The notes beneath the pieces were generated by a model. That model had not been told where the DNA came from and searched no databases. It saw nothing but the letters and a program-made list of their open reading frames with translations. Below are positions 9,532-17,779 of a stretch of 64,000 bases of DNA, piece by piece. The stretch comes from Mesorhizobium sp. Lineage in GTDB: Bacteria > Pseudomonadota > Alphaproteobacteria > Rhizobiales > Rhizobiaceae. The stretch is taken from contig NZ_SUEG01000002.1 in the NCBI RefSeq assembly GCF_005063415.1, positions 69,126 to 133,125 on the forward strand, read 5' to 3'. Every line of letters begins with the position of its first letter. Within the stretch, counting starts at the first letter, position 1. Made by a program: the position numbers and the translations under genes.

Positions 9532-9913
9532 TCAATTCGGCATCCCGGACGCCCGTGGCGACGACGCGACGGCCCCGGAAAAGTCGGCCTTTGGCAAAAC
9601 GACCTCCACAACGTCGCCGGGCGCAAGCCCGAGATCTTCGCTGACGGGGAGCCTGCGCTCGTTGAATGGAAAGGCCACTGACTTGAACCGCTCCAACCAG
9701 CGCCAAGCTCACCTCGCCGTCCACTCCGATCAGCAGTCGCTGCCTGAAATCAGGAATACCGGGGACCGATACCTCCAGCGTATCTCCGGGCTGTAGCGTG
9801 TAGTCGGCAAGTGCCGCTGTCGGAATCAGAGCGATGGCGCCAGCGAGCGAAGCGAGGCGGGTCGAAGCCATGGTCATCGACAGCGCCGACAACAAGAATC
9901 TCAACAGCTTCAT
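9532..9913 (-). pseudogene. ExoF/Wza-like polysaccharide export protein, internally deleted remnant
   Basis: The reading frame opens with a hydrophobic signal sequence ending 'PTAALADY' and the first part of a polysaccharide export domain: 'YTLQPGDTLEVSVPGIPDF' and 'RLLIGVDGEVSLALVGAVQV'. Around 9680-9690 the sense moves to another frame, which reads 'FPFNERRLPVSEDLGLAPGD' and then 'VVEVVLPKADFSGAVA', ending at a TGA at 9532. That second piece looks like the C-terminus of an ExoF-type protein ('LxPGDVVEV'). The middle, about 250 residues in an intact family member, is gone. I infer a deletion that also shifted the frame. The polymer would then need another outer-membrane exporter elsewhere in the genome. 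Confidence 0.7.
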
Positions 9914-10178
9914 GGGTCACCCAACGGGTTGCCCCGTATCTCTACGGGCGACATAGCACGGGTTTCTCCGGCGCGGGCGAACCTGCGCAGTGGATGGCCC
10001 TATGCTACCAGAGGAGGCATAGCCGAGGCCGAGGCAAAATGGCTGGCTCGCTGGCTCTTTCGAGGCACTCCTCATGGAACCGGCACGGCGCCGCCGCATG
10101 AGCGGGCACATCAGCGGACGGCTCTCCTGCTCCTGCCGCGCCAAAATCGGTACAACGCGTTCCCTTCCGATAGCCCGC

Positions 10179-11519
10179 CTATGTCGGGTGGGCCGCATCC
10201 ATGTTCGTTCCAATGTATGAACAAGCACAATGCTGCGTTCGATCCGGTTCAACTGGAGGAAGTTCCACAGCCAAGGCCGGAACGCTGGCGCGAAGCGCAA
10301 TCAAATAGCCGTATGAGAAAGCAATTCCCACAATCTGTAGAGGGCTCTCCAGGGCCGGATTGACGAACATGGCGAGGAAAATCGTGATGAAGACTGTGGA
10401 CGCATGATTGCGAACACCGCGTGGCAGTCGATTTGGCGGGAAGGCCACCAAAATGGCAGACACGATCAAAATGAAACCAATGACCCCCGTCCGCAATATA
10501 GCTTGAAAGAACGAATTGTGAATTCCTGTCGAGAGTATCTCAAGCATTCTGGCATGCGTAATATTCCTGGTGTCGGGAAGAAAGGTAATATCCTCGAATC
10601 CGGGAAACTCGTATCGCCATCGGACCGATTCCTTCCCAAATCCGATGCCAAACCCGTATGTATCCGCAAGGGATGAGAGTGCGTCCGAAATGAACGCGAG
10701 TCTGATCCCGGAGTTCGGGTCCAGAGCAAAGGTTTGAGGTATGAAGTTCAACCCGACTGCATAGGCCGAAGTCAGTGCGGTCGCCAAAGCTGCGGCCATC
10801 AACCGGCCGGGCACGCCAATTAGAATGACGATCATCGTGACCACAAGCACCTTGAACTGAGCCAAGGGGCTGGCGAGGGCTATTCCCAAAAGGAGCAAAA
10901 TGCCGCCGTATCGGCGCCAGTCGTTCGTCAGAAAAATACCGCCTGCAATGAAAAACACGGCAATGACCATGTTGTTGATCAGCGCACCATAAAGAATCAG
11001 TATCGCGGCTTGCCCAGATGCGCGCGGATATTGCACGTCCTGCTGAAACATCACCGCCGGCGCGACAACGAGAGACAGGAACAGGAAAACGGGTGCACCA
11101 AAAAAGGCATTGCCGCTCATCAGCCTGCGGCGGAAATAAGCCTTGGACCCCCATGCGACGGCGAAGAATCCTACAATCGGGACGATTTGCCTTATGACTG
11201 CTTCTTGAAGGAAGTGAACCTGCCAGGAATCCGGCATCAGCCTGTATCTGGACAGCAGGGCAATGAAGAGGCAGAAGGCGGTGTAGACCGCGAGCAGACG
11301 AGGCGGCACCGTCTGCCGCAGCAAGGCATAGGCCAGACAGACACCGACCGGGACCACTATGAAGAAAAGGCCAAGCAGGCGCAGGGATATTGCGAGGGCG
11401 CAGGCCAGCCAAATGCCGGAGAGAAAGAGGGTGTAGTCGAGCACGTCAGGGGAATGGCTGCAAACGAGATCGACCGGCTTTGAACCCTTCCTGCGCGACA
11501 ATGTCGCTGGCGAGGTCAT
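10179..11519 (-). CDS. Polysaccharide polymerase-like membrane protein (Wzy/ExoQ-like)
   Basis: A 446-residue integral membrane protein with about ten to twelve hydrophobic segments from residue 30 to 425. A large hydrophilic loop between the later helices contains 'DPNSGIRLAFISDALSSLAD', 'GFGIGFGKESVRWRYEFPGF' and 'GIHNSFFQAILRTGVIGFIL'. The last phrase resembles the 'HN.fl..l...G..G' signature of Wzy polymerases and O-antigen ligases. It would join repeat units on the periplasmic face. Its ATG overlaps the stop of the ExoP-like gene by four bases (ATGA), so the two are translationally coupled. Family assignment rests on topology, the HN motif and context, because polymerases diverge widely. 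Confidence 0.8.
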   Translation of the reverse strand: MTSPATLSRRKGSKPVDLVCSHSPDVLDYTLFLSGIWLACALAISLRLLGLFFIVVPVGVCLAYALLRQTVPPRLLAVYTAFCLFIALLSRYRLMPDSWQVHFLQEAVIRQIVPIVGFFAVAWGSKAYFRRRLMSGNAFFGAPVFLFLSLVVAPAVMFQQDVQYPRASGQAAILILYGALINNMVIAVFFIAGGIFLTNDWRRYGGILLLLGIALASPLAQFKVLVVTMIVILIGVPGRLMAAALATALTSAYAVGLNFIPQTFALDPNSGIRLAFISDALSSLADTYGFGIGFGKESVRWRYEFPGFEDITFLPDTRNITHARMLEILSTGIHNSFFQAILRTGVIGFILIVSAILVAFPPNRLPRGVRNHASTVFITIFLAMFVNPALESPLQIVGIAFSYGYLIALRASVPALAVELPPVEPDRTQHCACSYIGTNMDAAHPT

Positions 11520-13285
11520 GGCCTGTATTCCCGGTTAGGACTGAAAGCCGCACGGTTCATCCTGGTCAAAATTACTGCCGAGAGTTTCTCTGCAGGGATG
11601 ATGCGCAGGATTCCCTCGAGGTGATCCGCGAAAGTGCGGCGTGCCTGCAGCACCAGGAGGACCTCGCTGATGACGCCCATGGCCGCTTCCAGATCAGCGG
11701 TGCGGTCGGTGGTGTGAAAATCAACCACTATACAACTGTATTCTTGCTGCAGATGCTGGAGTGCAGCGGAGATGGAGAGCGAGGCATTCAACTCGGAGAT
11801 TGACCCCGTGGGCCTGAGAACCAGAACCTGCAGCCCTTCCTGATCCGCGGGAATGGTGGCAAACGCCCTGGCGAGCTTGCGGCCTGGCTCCGCGTTCAGC
11901 ATTGGCTGGTCCATTGATGGCTTTTGCCAATTGGCATCAACGAGCAGTGTCTTTTGCCCGGTCGCCGCAATGACCCTTGCGAGATGAACCGCCACCGTGG
12001 AGCTTCCGGACTTGGCGAGGGGTGAAGCAACGCCGATTATAAATCCGCCTTGGCGGCCCTGAACTCCGCGCATACGGCTGGCAATCTTGTTCACTTGGCG
12101 GCCCTGAACTCCGCGCATACGGCTGGCAATCTTGCTGAGCGAGCTGTGAAGCTCGGGAGCGTCCTTTGAGTAGACGGGCTGCAAAGACTGCTCGCATGGC
12201 CCCACAACATTCCACCTGCGGCGGGGAATTCTGCGGATTCCTACAATCCGATCAAGGCCGGTTGACCTGTGCACATCCTCGACCGTTATCAGGCGGTGGT
12301 TCATTGCTTGCTTGATCAATGCGTGACCAACACCGGCAACCCCACCGGCCATAACGGAGAGCGCTACCATCAGGACCGTTGGCGGCCAACTGCGTTGGCG
12401 AGGCGGTTCGGCGGGCGTGATGACCCTTGCGCTCGGGATCAGCGACGAGGCGCTGAAATCGGAGTGCGTCCGCTGCAGAAGGGTATTGTAAAGCGAGCGA
12501 TAAACCTCGGCCGCGCTCTGCTGCTCGCGGATAAGGACTTGTGCCCTCTCCGCAGATTCAGGATCCGATGGGAGTTCCGTCAGTGATTCGGTCACAAAAG
12601 CCTTTTCCCGAAGTTCAGCAAGCCGCTTGTGCAGATCAGATGTTTCTTCCGCGCGAGCCGCCTGCCGGCGTTCGCGCTGATTTCCGATGTAACCGTCGGC
12701 GATCGCGTTCGCGAGCATGGCCGAGAACTGAGGATCGGAAGAGGTGACCCCGATCTCGACGGCGGTGGAGGAACCCATCTGAACAACGGAAAACGCGCGC
12801 CTCACAAGGACCATCGCCTCATACCTAATATTTGGCTCCGCCGTCGGCATTTCGGTGCCGAAGAGAGACGCCAATTGGCCCCGCACATAGCTGGAGATCC
12901 GGGTGCGCAAGCTGTCATCCGTCACAAACTCTTCGTCTTCCGCTAAGCCAGTGTGGTCAACAACGCGTCCGACGACCTCGTCCGACTGAATGACCTGTAT
13001 CTGGCTCTCTACATAGACCCGCTCATCCGCCTGAGCTTCGCCCGGTTGCGGAGCCGGCGGAGATGAAAGGAGGATGGTCGCATAGGCGGTGTAATATCCA
13101 GGCGAAAGGACCGTATATGCGCCGCCGACACCAAGGCTCACAACGATCCAGAGGAGGCAAAGGCGCCAACTGCGTCGAACAAATCTCAAGATGTCTTTCG
13201 CGGTCAGCTCGTCGCGATCCTTGGGTGGGATCGGCTGGTGAGGCGGCCCGGACGGCTGAACGACAAAGTGATCGGTGGCGAACAT
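11516..13285 (-). CDS. ExoP/Wzc-like polysaccharide co-polymerase with degenerate kinase domain
   Basis: A 589-residue inner-membrane protein that should control chain length and couple polymerisation to export. The Wzz domain runs from about residue 25 to 325, with TM1 near 42-60, a long periplasmic coiled region and TM2 near 301-324 with the family's proline-rich start ('RQRSWPPTVLMVAL'). The cytosolic part resembles a BY-kinase: 'GVASPLAKSGSSTVAVHLA' aligns to Walker A but has Ser428 where the lysine should be, and 'LLVDANWQKPS' aligns to Walker A' with Asn452 where Asp is usual. The tail has almost no tyrosines. A 15-residue duplication lies just before the nucleotide site. It probably acts without ATP hydrolysis. 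I chose the ATG at 13285; the longer frame overlaps wzx. It sits 10 bp after wzx. Confidence 0.88.
   Translation of the reverse strand: MFATDHFVVQPSGPPHQPIPPKDRDELTAKDILRFVRRSWRLCLLWIVVSLGVGGAYTVLSPGYYTAYATILLSSPPAPQPGEAQADERVYVESQIQVIQSDEVVGRVVDHTGLAEDEEFVTDDSLRTRISSYVRGQLASLFGTEMPTAEPNIRYEAMVLVRRAFSVVQMGSSTAVEIGVTSSDPQFSAMLANAIADGYIGNQRERRQAARAEETSDLHKRLAELREKAFVTESLTELPSDPESAERAQVLIREQQSAAEVYRSLYNTLLQRTHSDFSASSLIPSARVITPAEPPRQRSWPPTVLMVALSVMAGGVAGVGHALIKQAMNHRLITVEDVHRSTGLDRIVGIRRIPRRRWNVVGPCEQSLQPVYSKDAPELHSSLSKIASRMRGVQGRQVNKIASRMRGVQGRQGGFIIGVASPLAKSGSSTVAVHLARVIAATGQKTLLVDANWQKPSMDQPMLNAEPGRKLARAFATIPADQEGLQVLVLRPTGSISELNASLSISAALQHLQQEYSCIVVDFHTTDRTADLEAAMGVISEVLLVLQARRTFADHLEGILRIIPAEKLSAVILTRMNRAAFSPNREYRP
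12049..12134 (-). repeat. 45-bp in-frame tandem duplication in the ExoP-like gene
   Basis: Two identical 41-bp blocks, 12049-12089 and 12094-12134, repeat with a 45-bp period. They encode KIASRMRGVQGRQ twice (residues 385-397 and 400-412), separated by two residues. The duplicated basic segment precedes the nucleotide-binding motif. Perfect identity points to a recent slippage or duplication event. The copy number could vary between strains. Confidence 0.95.
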
Positions 13286-13295
13286 ACAGACTCTC

Positions 13296-14615
13296 CTACG
13301 ACCGGAAATGATCCGCCTCGTGTTCCAACGGCGCGGATTGGGACGCAGGGGGATATCCTCGCACCCGGCCTGCGTCGCAAGCCGCCGCCGTGCGAAGGAC
13401 GGCCGCTCCGCCAATGAGGAAGAAGCCGGCTGAAACCACCAGCACGACGACTTCCTTCGCCACCATCGCGTAAACAATGGCTTGCTCCGCCATGACGAAA
13501 GACAAAAAATATGTGGCCACCAGGAATACTAGCAGACCGGATACGTTAAGGACGGCCCATTCATTTTCATAGCCGTAACTGAACATGAATATATTTGACG
13601 TGAATGTATTTATGTTCATCAGCAATGGTATAATGGCCATTGCGCGCACGATAGGTATCGCTCCTGAAAATTCATCTCCGAAGAGGATCAATATTATATA
13701 TGGAGCAACAAATAACATTCCAATAGTCATCGCCGTCCCGCCTGCTATGGTGAATAATGATCTCCTTATTAGTCGTATTCCGGCAGCAGGGTCGAAATGA
13801 GCGTAGTATGAAACCCTCGGTATGAAGGTATCCATAAGCAACTTAAAAAATATCCGCGCGGCTAGTAGGAATTTTTCGGCGACAGAATATTGTCCGGCTG
13901 CGACATAACCTTCGAAATGCCCGACAAGGGCGACAGGGAGGGTGACGAGGGCAGACTCCACGGCTAAGAAGAGGCATCCCCTCCAGCCGTTGCGCAGCTG
14001 CATTCCAATCGTCGAAAGCGTCACGGACCTGAAACCGCCGAACCCAATCGGAAGGATGAAAGGTAAGCAGATGACGCCACTGAGGACGGGAACTGCGCTC
14101 TGGATGGCAACGGCGAGCGCGACCTGGTCAGGTGATGCGACCATGGCGACGAAACAGACGAGCGCCAGAACGCGAGCAACAACCACCGCGACGGTCGCCT
14201 GCCAGGCGCGTTCCAGGCCGACGAAGAGCCAGGCCGGAAAAATAATGCCGCCGGCGGCCGAGAGCATCGCGCACAGGAATGTCGGCCTACTGAGCGCCAG
14301 GACGTCGCCGGCCAGCACAAGGCCAACCAGGCATACGGCAACGAACAGCACTGCCTTAGTGGCCATGACCTGAGCAACGAGTGACGCGATCGCCGCCGGC
14401 TCGTATCGAAGGGAAGCAACCCTGCGCTGCGCGGTCCAATGAAATCCATAGGCCACGACCGAGGCGGCGAGTTGTCCGATGGCGAGCGCATACGCGTACT
14501 GCCCGAAACTCATGGGCCCAAGGACACGCCCGGCATAGGGCAAGATGATCAGCGGCTGCAGGACGTCGGTGACATGCAGGACAGCCAGACTGGCGGCCTG
14601 TTTGCTCAGAGTCAT
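13296..14615 (-). CDS. wzx: Wzx-type polysaccharide flippase
   Basis: A 439-residue membrane protein with about twelve hydrophobic segments across its whole length, beginning 'MTLSKQAASLAVLHVTDVLQ' and 'PLIILPYAGRVLGPMSFGQY'. That N-terminus ('lp.l.r.lG...fG.y..a') is typical of the polysaccharide transporter (PST/Wzx) family. It should flip undecaprenyl-diphosphate-linked repeat units to the periplasmic face. The middle of the gene, roughly 13.55-13.9 kb, is distinctly AT-rich compared with its neighbours, a common mark of laterally acquired wzx genes. It ends 10 bp before the co-polymerase start and lies 162 bp after the WecG-like gene. Family call is firm; the substrate is unknown. Confidence 0.92.
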   Translation of the reverse strand: MTLSKQAASLAVLHVTDVLQPLIILPYAGRVLGPMSFGQYAYALAIGQLAASVVAYGFHWTAQRRVASLRYEPAAIASLVAQVMATKAVLFVAVCLVGLVLAGDVLALSRPTFLCAMLSAAGGIIFPAWLFVGLERAWQATVAVVVARVLALVCFVAMVASPDQVALAVAIQSAVPVLSGVICLPFILPIGFGGFRSVTLSTIGMQLRNGWRGCLFLAVESALVTLPVALVGHFEGYVAAGQYSVAEKFLLAARIFFKLLMDTFIPRVSYYAHFDPAAGIRLIRRSLFTIAGGTAMTIGMLFVAPYIILILFGDEFSGAIPIVRAMAIIPLLMNINTFTSNIFMFSYGYENEWAVLNVSGLLVFLVATYFLSFVMAEQAIVYAMVAKEVVVLVVSAGFFLIGGAAVLRTAAACDAGRVRGYPPASQSAPLEHEADHFRS

Positions 14616-14777
14616 GGTAGCCTCCAGTCAGGTGCCTGTCGAGGCAATGCAAACCACACAGTCCAGATATGGTAGCGCCGCCTCCCAGCAGCAGCGCCAA
14701 AGAACAGCCGGCCGTGAAGGCGTTGGCGCAAATCGGCAATACGGCGGTCCAAGTGTGTTCACTGGTTCCGCCTTCCT

Positions 14778-15566
14778 CTAACCGTCACGAAGTCCGCGCC
14801 TGGGAAGCAGCGATGCCTGCAGCAAAGCCAGGATGAACAGGCTGTTCGTCACGAGGTACCTGATCGCCAGGCGGCGGGGATCCTGGAAGAGCCGGTGCAG
14901 CCATTCCAGCCCGCTCTTCTGCATCCATTGCGGCGCCCGCTTGACGTCTCCGGCATGGAAATCGAAAGCTGCTCCTACCCCTAACATGACCGCATTGATC
15001 CGGCCGCGATGCGCCTGCATCCAGCTTTCCTGCTTGGGACATCCGAGCCCCACCCACATGATCCTCGCACCGGACTGATTGATCATTCTGACCACTGCCT
15101 CATCCTCCTCGGCCGACAGAGGGCGGAGCGGAGGGGAGTAAGAGCCCACGATGTTTATGCCGGCAAACTCGGTTCGAATGCACTGTTCGAGACGTTGCAG
15201 GGTGCCCGGGCTGCCGCCGTACAGGAACATTGCCGAGCCCAGTTCCGATGCCCTCCGGCAACAAATCCACATCAGGTCCGGTCCGGCGATGCGCGGCTGA
15301 TCCGCGTGTCCCTGCCGCCTCAGCATCCAGGCCACCGGCGCTCCATCCGGCGCGACAAGGTCGGCGCTATCTATCGCTTCGGCATGGGCGCGATTGCGGC
15401 GGGCGGTAACGACACTGTGGGCATTGCACAGGAAAACCGTTCGGCTCTCCCGCCGCAGCGCCCAGTCGAAGACGCAGTTGACTGCCTGCGCCAAGCCCAG
15501 AGCGTGCACGGGTACCCCAAGCACTTGCTCGCGCACTACTCCCTGATCGATCGCGAGCTCTGTCAT
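14778..15566 (-). CDS. WecG/TagA/CpsF-family glycosyltransferase (GT26)
   Basis: A 262-residue enzyme of the GT26 family, which moves a sugar such as ManNAc, ManNAcA or glucose onto a lipid-linked acceptor. Family signatures are clear: 'FLCNAHSVVTARRN', 'DLVAPDGAPVAWMLRRQG', 'RIAGPDLMW', 'FLYGGSPGTLQRLEQ', 'VGLGCPKQESWMQAHRGRI' and 'AAFDFHAGDVKRAPQWMQKS'. The C-terminal hydrophobic stretch after 'DPRRLAIRYL' fits membrane association. I used the ATG at 15566, preceded by a GAGGTGG-like ribosome binding site; another ATG lies 20 codons upstream. Its first 11 codons and leader are repeated in inverted orientation in front of gmhA, where they also form the gene start. It heads the leftward EPS gene series. 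Confidence 0.92.
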   Translation of the reverse strand: MTELAIDQGVVREQVLGVPVHALGLAQAVNCVFDWALRRESRTVFLCNAHSVVTARRNRAHAEAIDSADLVAPDGAPVAWMLRRQGHADQPRIAGPDLMWICCRRASELGSAMFLYGGSPGTLQRLEQCIRTEFAGINIVGSYSPPLRPLSAEEDEAVVRMINQSGARIMWVGLGCPKQESWMQAHRGRINAVMLGVGAAFDFHAGDVKRAPQWMQKSGLEWLHRLFQDPRRLAIRYLVTNSLFILALLQASLLPRRGLRDG

Positions 15567-15688
15567 GCCACCTCGATTGCTGCAATGGTGAGCCATCATC
15601 ACAGCGTGCGAGCACTTCGAGTTCAATTGCTATTCCGAACGGGAAGCTGGGGGGCGGCGCTCAGCGGAGGTACTTAAAAGGAATATCC
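15534..15688 (-). repeat. Left arm of the ~155-bp inverted repeat (leader plus 11 codons)
   Basis: This arm is near-identical to the reverse complement of 17003-17158. It differs by one indel and a handful of substitutions. It includes the first 11 codons of the GT26 gene, its ribosome binding site, the probable promoter and a block ending in 'ggaatatcc' against the insertion sequence. See the right arm for the second copy. Confidence 0.97.
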
Positions 15689-17000
15689 TGTCCCAACCGG
15701 ATAGATAGGTAACAGAATGGACCGATTGCATGGGTGACAGTTTTCTTGTCCGCCGGGAGAGCGATGGTTTGGCAAGAGACTGGCATCATGGACGAGCGGC
15801 TTCGGTTTGTTGTGGATTGCCTGGCGGGCGATGAGGCGATGAGCGAGTTGTGTGCTGGCTTCGGCATATCGCGCAAGACCGGCTACAAATGGCTTGGTCG
15901 CTATCGTGCGCTCGGCCCGGAAGGCTTGCATGACTGCCGCGGGCGCCGCTCAATCATGGCCGGGCGACGGCTTTGGATCTGGTGAAACAGATTGTTGCGG
16001 CCAAGGAGACGCACCCGCTGTGGGGACCGAAGAAGATCGTTGCACGGCTGAAGCGCATCGCTCCCGAGTTGGCCTGGCCATCGGCCTCGACGGCTGGGGC
16101 GATCCTTGCGCGGCACGGCCTTGTCAGCGTCCGCAAGCGGGCACGGCTGCGGGCCTGCGGCAACGGACCATCGCCGCAAGCCGAGGCGCCGAACGCGGTG
16201 TGGACGGGCGATCACAAAGCTGGTTCCGGACCCGTGACGGGTGGCGCTGCGAGGCGTTGACGGTGATGGATGCGTCGAGCCGCTACCTGTTGGCGCTCGA
16301 AGCGACGGGCTCGACGGCATGACGAGGCCTGGCCGGTGCTCGAGCGGCTGTTTGAGGAGCATGGCCTGCCGGATCGGCTCAGAAGCGATAATGGCCCGCC
16401 CTTCGCGTCGGCCGGCGTCACCGGGTTGACGCCGCTTGCGATGCGCTTCATCAAGCTCGGCATCACGCTGGAGCGGATCGCGCCCGGCAAGCCGCAGCAG
16501 AACGGCCGCCACGAGCGCTTCCACCTGACTATGCTGCCGCTGGCCGAGGCGCCGGAGGCCGACAGAATGGCCCAGGGCAAGGCCTTCGAGGCCTTCCAGC
16601 ACGCCTAGAATGAGGAGCGTCCGCATGAGACGCTGGCCATGGACACCCCGGCGCAGCATTACCGCGCCTCGACTCGTGCCGACGACACCGCCCGAGCCCG
16701 ACTATCCGGCCGAGGCGGCGGCGCGCAGCGTGCGCCACATGGCGAGATCAGGCGGAACGGCGGCTTCGTCTACGTTTCCAAGGCGCTGGCCGGCGAAGCG
16801 GTCGCCGCCATCGAAACCGAGGATGGTGAATGGGCGCTCCGCTTCCACGCCCATCCACTTGGCATCATCGATACCAGGCGCATGAAGCTGGTGCGCCGCA
16901 GCGCCGCGGGTTGCCTACGGCATTGTTGTCGGGCGACACCGTGACGATCTTGACGCCGATATGGCGACCTGCCGGCGTGCCGGCCGCAACGGAGAGAACA
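15689..17000 (+). mobile_element. Decayed IS481-like insertion sequence
   Basis: A roughly 1.3-kb element between the two inverted-repeat arms. Its left end begins TGTCCCAACCGGATAG and contains two similar tracts (accggatag-ataggtaaca, accgattgc-atgggtgaca), as expected for transposase-binding termini. The right end, near '...ggagagaaca', does not show a clear matching terminal repeat, so it may be truncated. No direct target duplication is seen; the flanks are inverted copies of each other. The transposase is broken in several places, so the element cannot move by itself. Confidence 0.8.
15764..16944 (+). pseudogene. IS481-family transposase, multiply frameshifted
   Basis: Pieces in several frames rebuild an IS481-type integrase-like transposase. 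The helix-turn-helix part reads 'LCAGFGISRKTGYKWLGRY'. After a frameshift near 15955 comes 'HPLWGPKKIVARLKRIAP'. The first catalytic Asp region 'WTGDHK' is split by another shift from 'WFRTRDGWRCEALTVMDASS'. Then follow 'LPDRLRSDNGPPFAS' (second Asp) and 'PGKPQQNGRHERFHLTM' (Glu). A TAG interrupts the typical 'NEERPHETL' segment near 16606. All three catalytic acids can still be found, but no single frame joins them. Confidence 0.9.
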
Positions 17001-17002
17001 AG

Positions 17003-17158
17003 GGATATTCCTTTTAAGTACCTCCGATGAGCGCCGCCCCCCAGCTTCCCGTCCGGAATAGCAATTGAACTCGAAGTGCTCGCACGCTGTGATGATGGCT
17101 CACCATTGCAGCAATCGAGGGTGGCATGACAGAGCTCGCGATCGATCAGGGAGTGGTG
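17003..17158 (+). repeat. Right arm of the ~155-bp inverted repeat (leader plus 11 codons)
   Basis: The inverted copy of 15534-15688. It supplies the leader, ribosome binding site and first 11 codons (MTELAIDQGVV) of the gmhA-like gene. Identity stops within codons 10-12 of both genes, so two unrelated proteins share the same N-terminal tag and, probably, the same promoter. Confidence 0.97.
17065..17093 (+). promoter_or_regulatory. Putative sigma-70 promoter in the inverted-repeat arm
   Basis: TTGAAC, then 17 bp, then TGTGAT, ending about 32 bp before the gmhA ATG. This is close to the rhizobial CTTGAC-N17-CTATAT pattern in the -35 box and weaker in the -10. The same sequence exists in the left arm facing the GT26 gene. 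This is a prediction from spacing only. Confidence 0.35.
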
Positions 17159-17779
17159 GCATATCGCAAATGTTCGCGGGATGATGCCCTCTGGTTGCAG
17201 CCTAAAGAATTCACGCAGGATTATCTGGCATCGCTTTGCATCGCATTGGCGCAGATCGATACGGACGCCGTGCAGGAGGCGATACAGTTGCTGCGCGCCG
17301 TACGCGATGCGGGCGGCACAGTCTTCGTCGCCGGCAACGGCGGCAGCGCAGCGACCGCCTCCCACTGGGTCAATGACCTCGGTAAGGCCACGAAACGCTC
17401 GGGAAGGCAGCCAATCCGGGTCATAGGGCTGACAGACAACGTCTCCTGGATGACGGCGCTCGGCAATGACGAAGGCTACGAGCGTATCTTTGCCGGCCAG
17501 ATGGAGAACTTCGCCAAGCCGGGTGACGTGCTCATAGTGATTTCAGCCAGCGGGAACTCGCTTAATCTCGTGCGGGCAGTCGAACTCGCTCGCGAAAGGA
17601 AGGTAGCCACCATCGGCATTGTCGGTTTTGACGGCGGCACGCTTAAGGAGCTCGTCGACCAGCCAGTATGGGTGAGGTCCGAAAAAGGCACCTACGAACT
17701 CGTCGAGGACGTCCACGCCGCGATCTGTCATGCCATCACGCGATACCTCATCGCCGACCGACCGGAGCGCGGTCAATGA
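17126..17779 (+). CDS. gmhA: Sedoheptulose-7-phosphate isomerase (GmhA-like, SIS domain)
   Basis: A cytosolic SIS-domain isomerase that converts sedoheptulose 7-phosphate to D-glycero-D-manno-heptose 7-phosphate, the first committed step to nucleotide heptoses. Signatures are 'FVAGNGGSAATASHWVNDL' (phosphate-binding loop), 'LTDNVSWMTALGNDEGYERI', 'GDVLIVISASGNSLNLVRAV' and 'VEDVHAAICHAI' near the C-terminus. It is 217 residues, about 20 longer than usual, because the N-terminus is the 11-residue tag copied from the GT26 gene plus a short linker; the family part starts near 'LQPKEFTQDYLASL'. Its stop overlaps the next start (ATGA), so it is coupled to the guanylyltransferase-phosphatase fusion. 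It sits immediately downstream of the IS and repeat arm. Confidence 0.9.
   Translation: MTELAIDQGVVAYRKCSRDDALWLQPKEFTQDYLASLCIALAQIDTDAVQEAIQLLRAVRDAGGTVFVAGNGGSAATASHWVNDLGKATKRSGRQPIRVIGLTDNVSWMTALGNDEGYERIFAGQMENFAKPGDVLIVISASGNSLNLVRAVELARERKVATIGIVGFDGGTLKELVDQPVWVRSEKGTYELVEDVHAAICHAITRYLIADRPERGQ

Noticed and set aside
12049..12134. Possible CRISPR-like or VNTR array
   Set aside because: Only two copies, in frame within a gene and without variable spacers; it is a simple tandem duplication.
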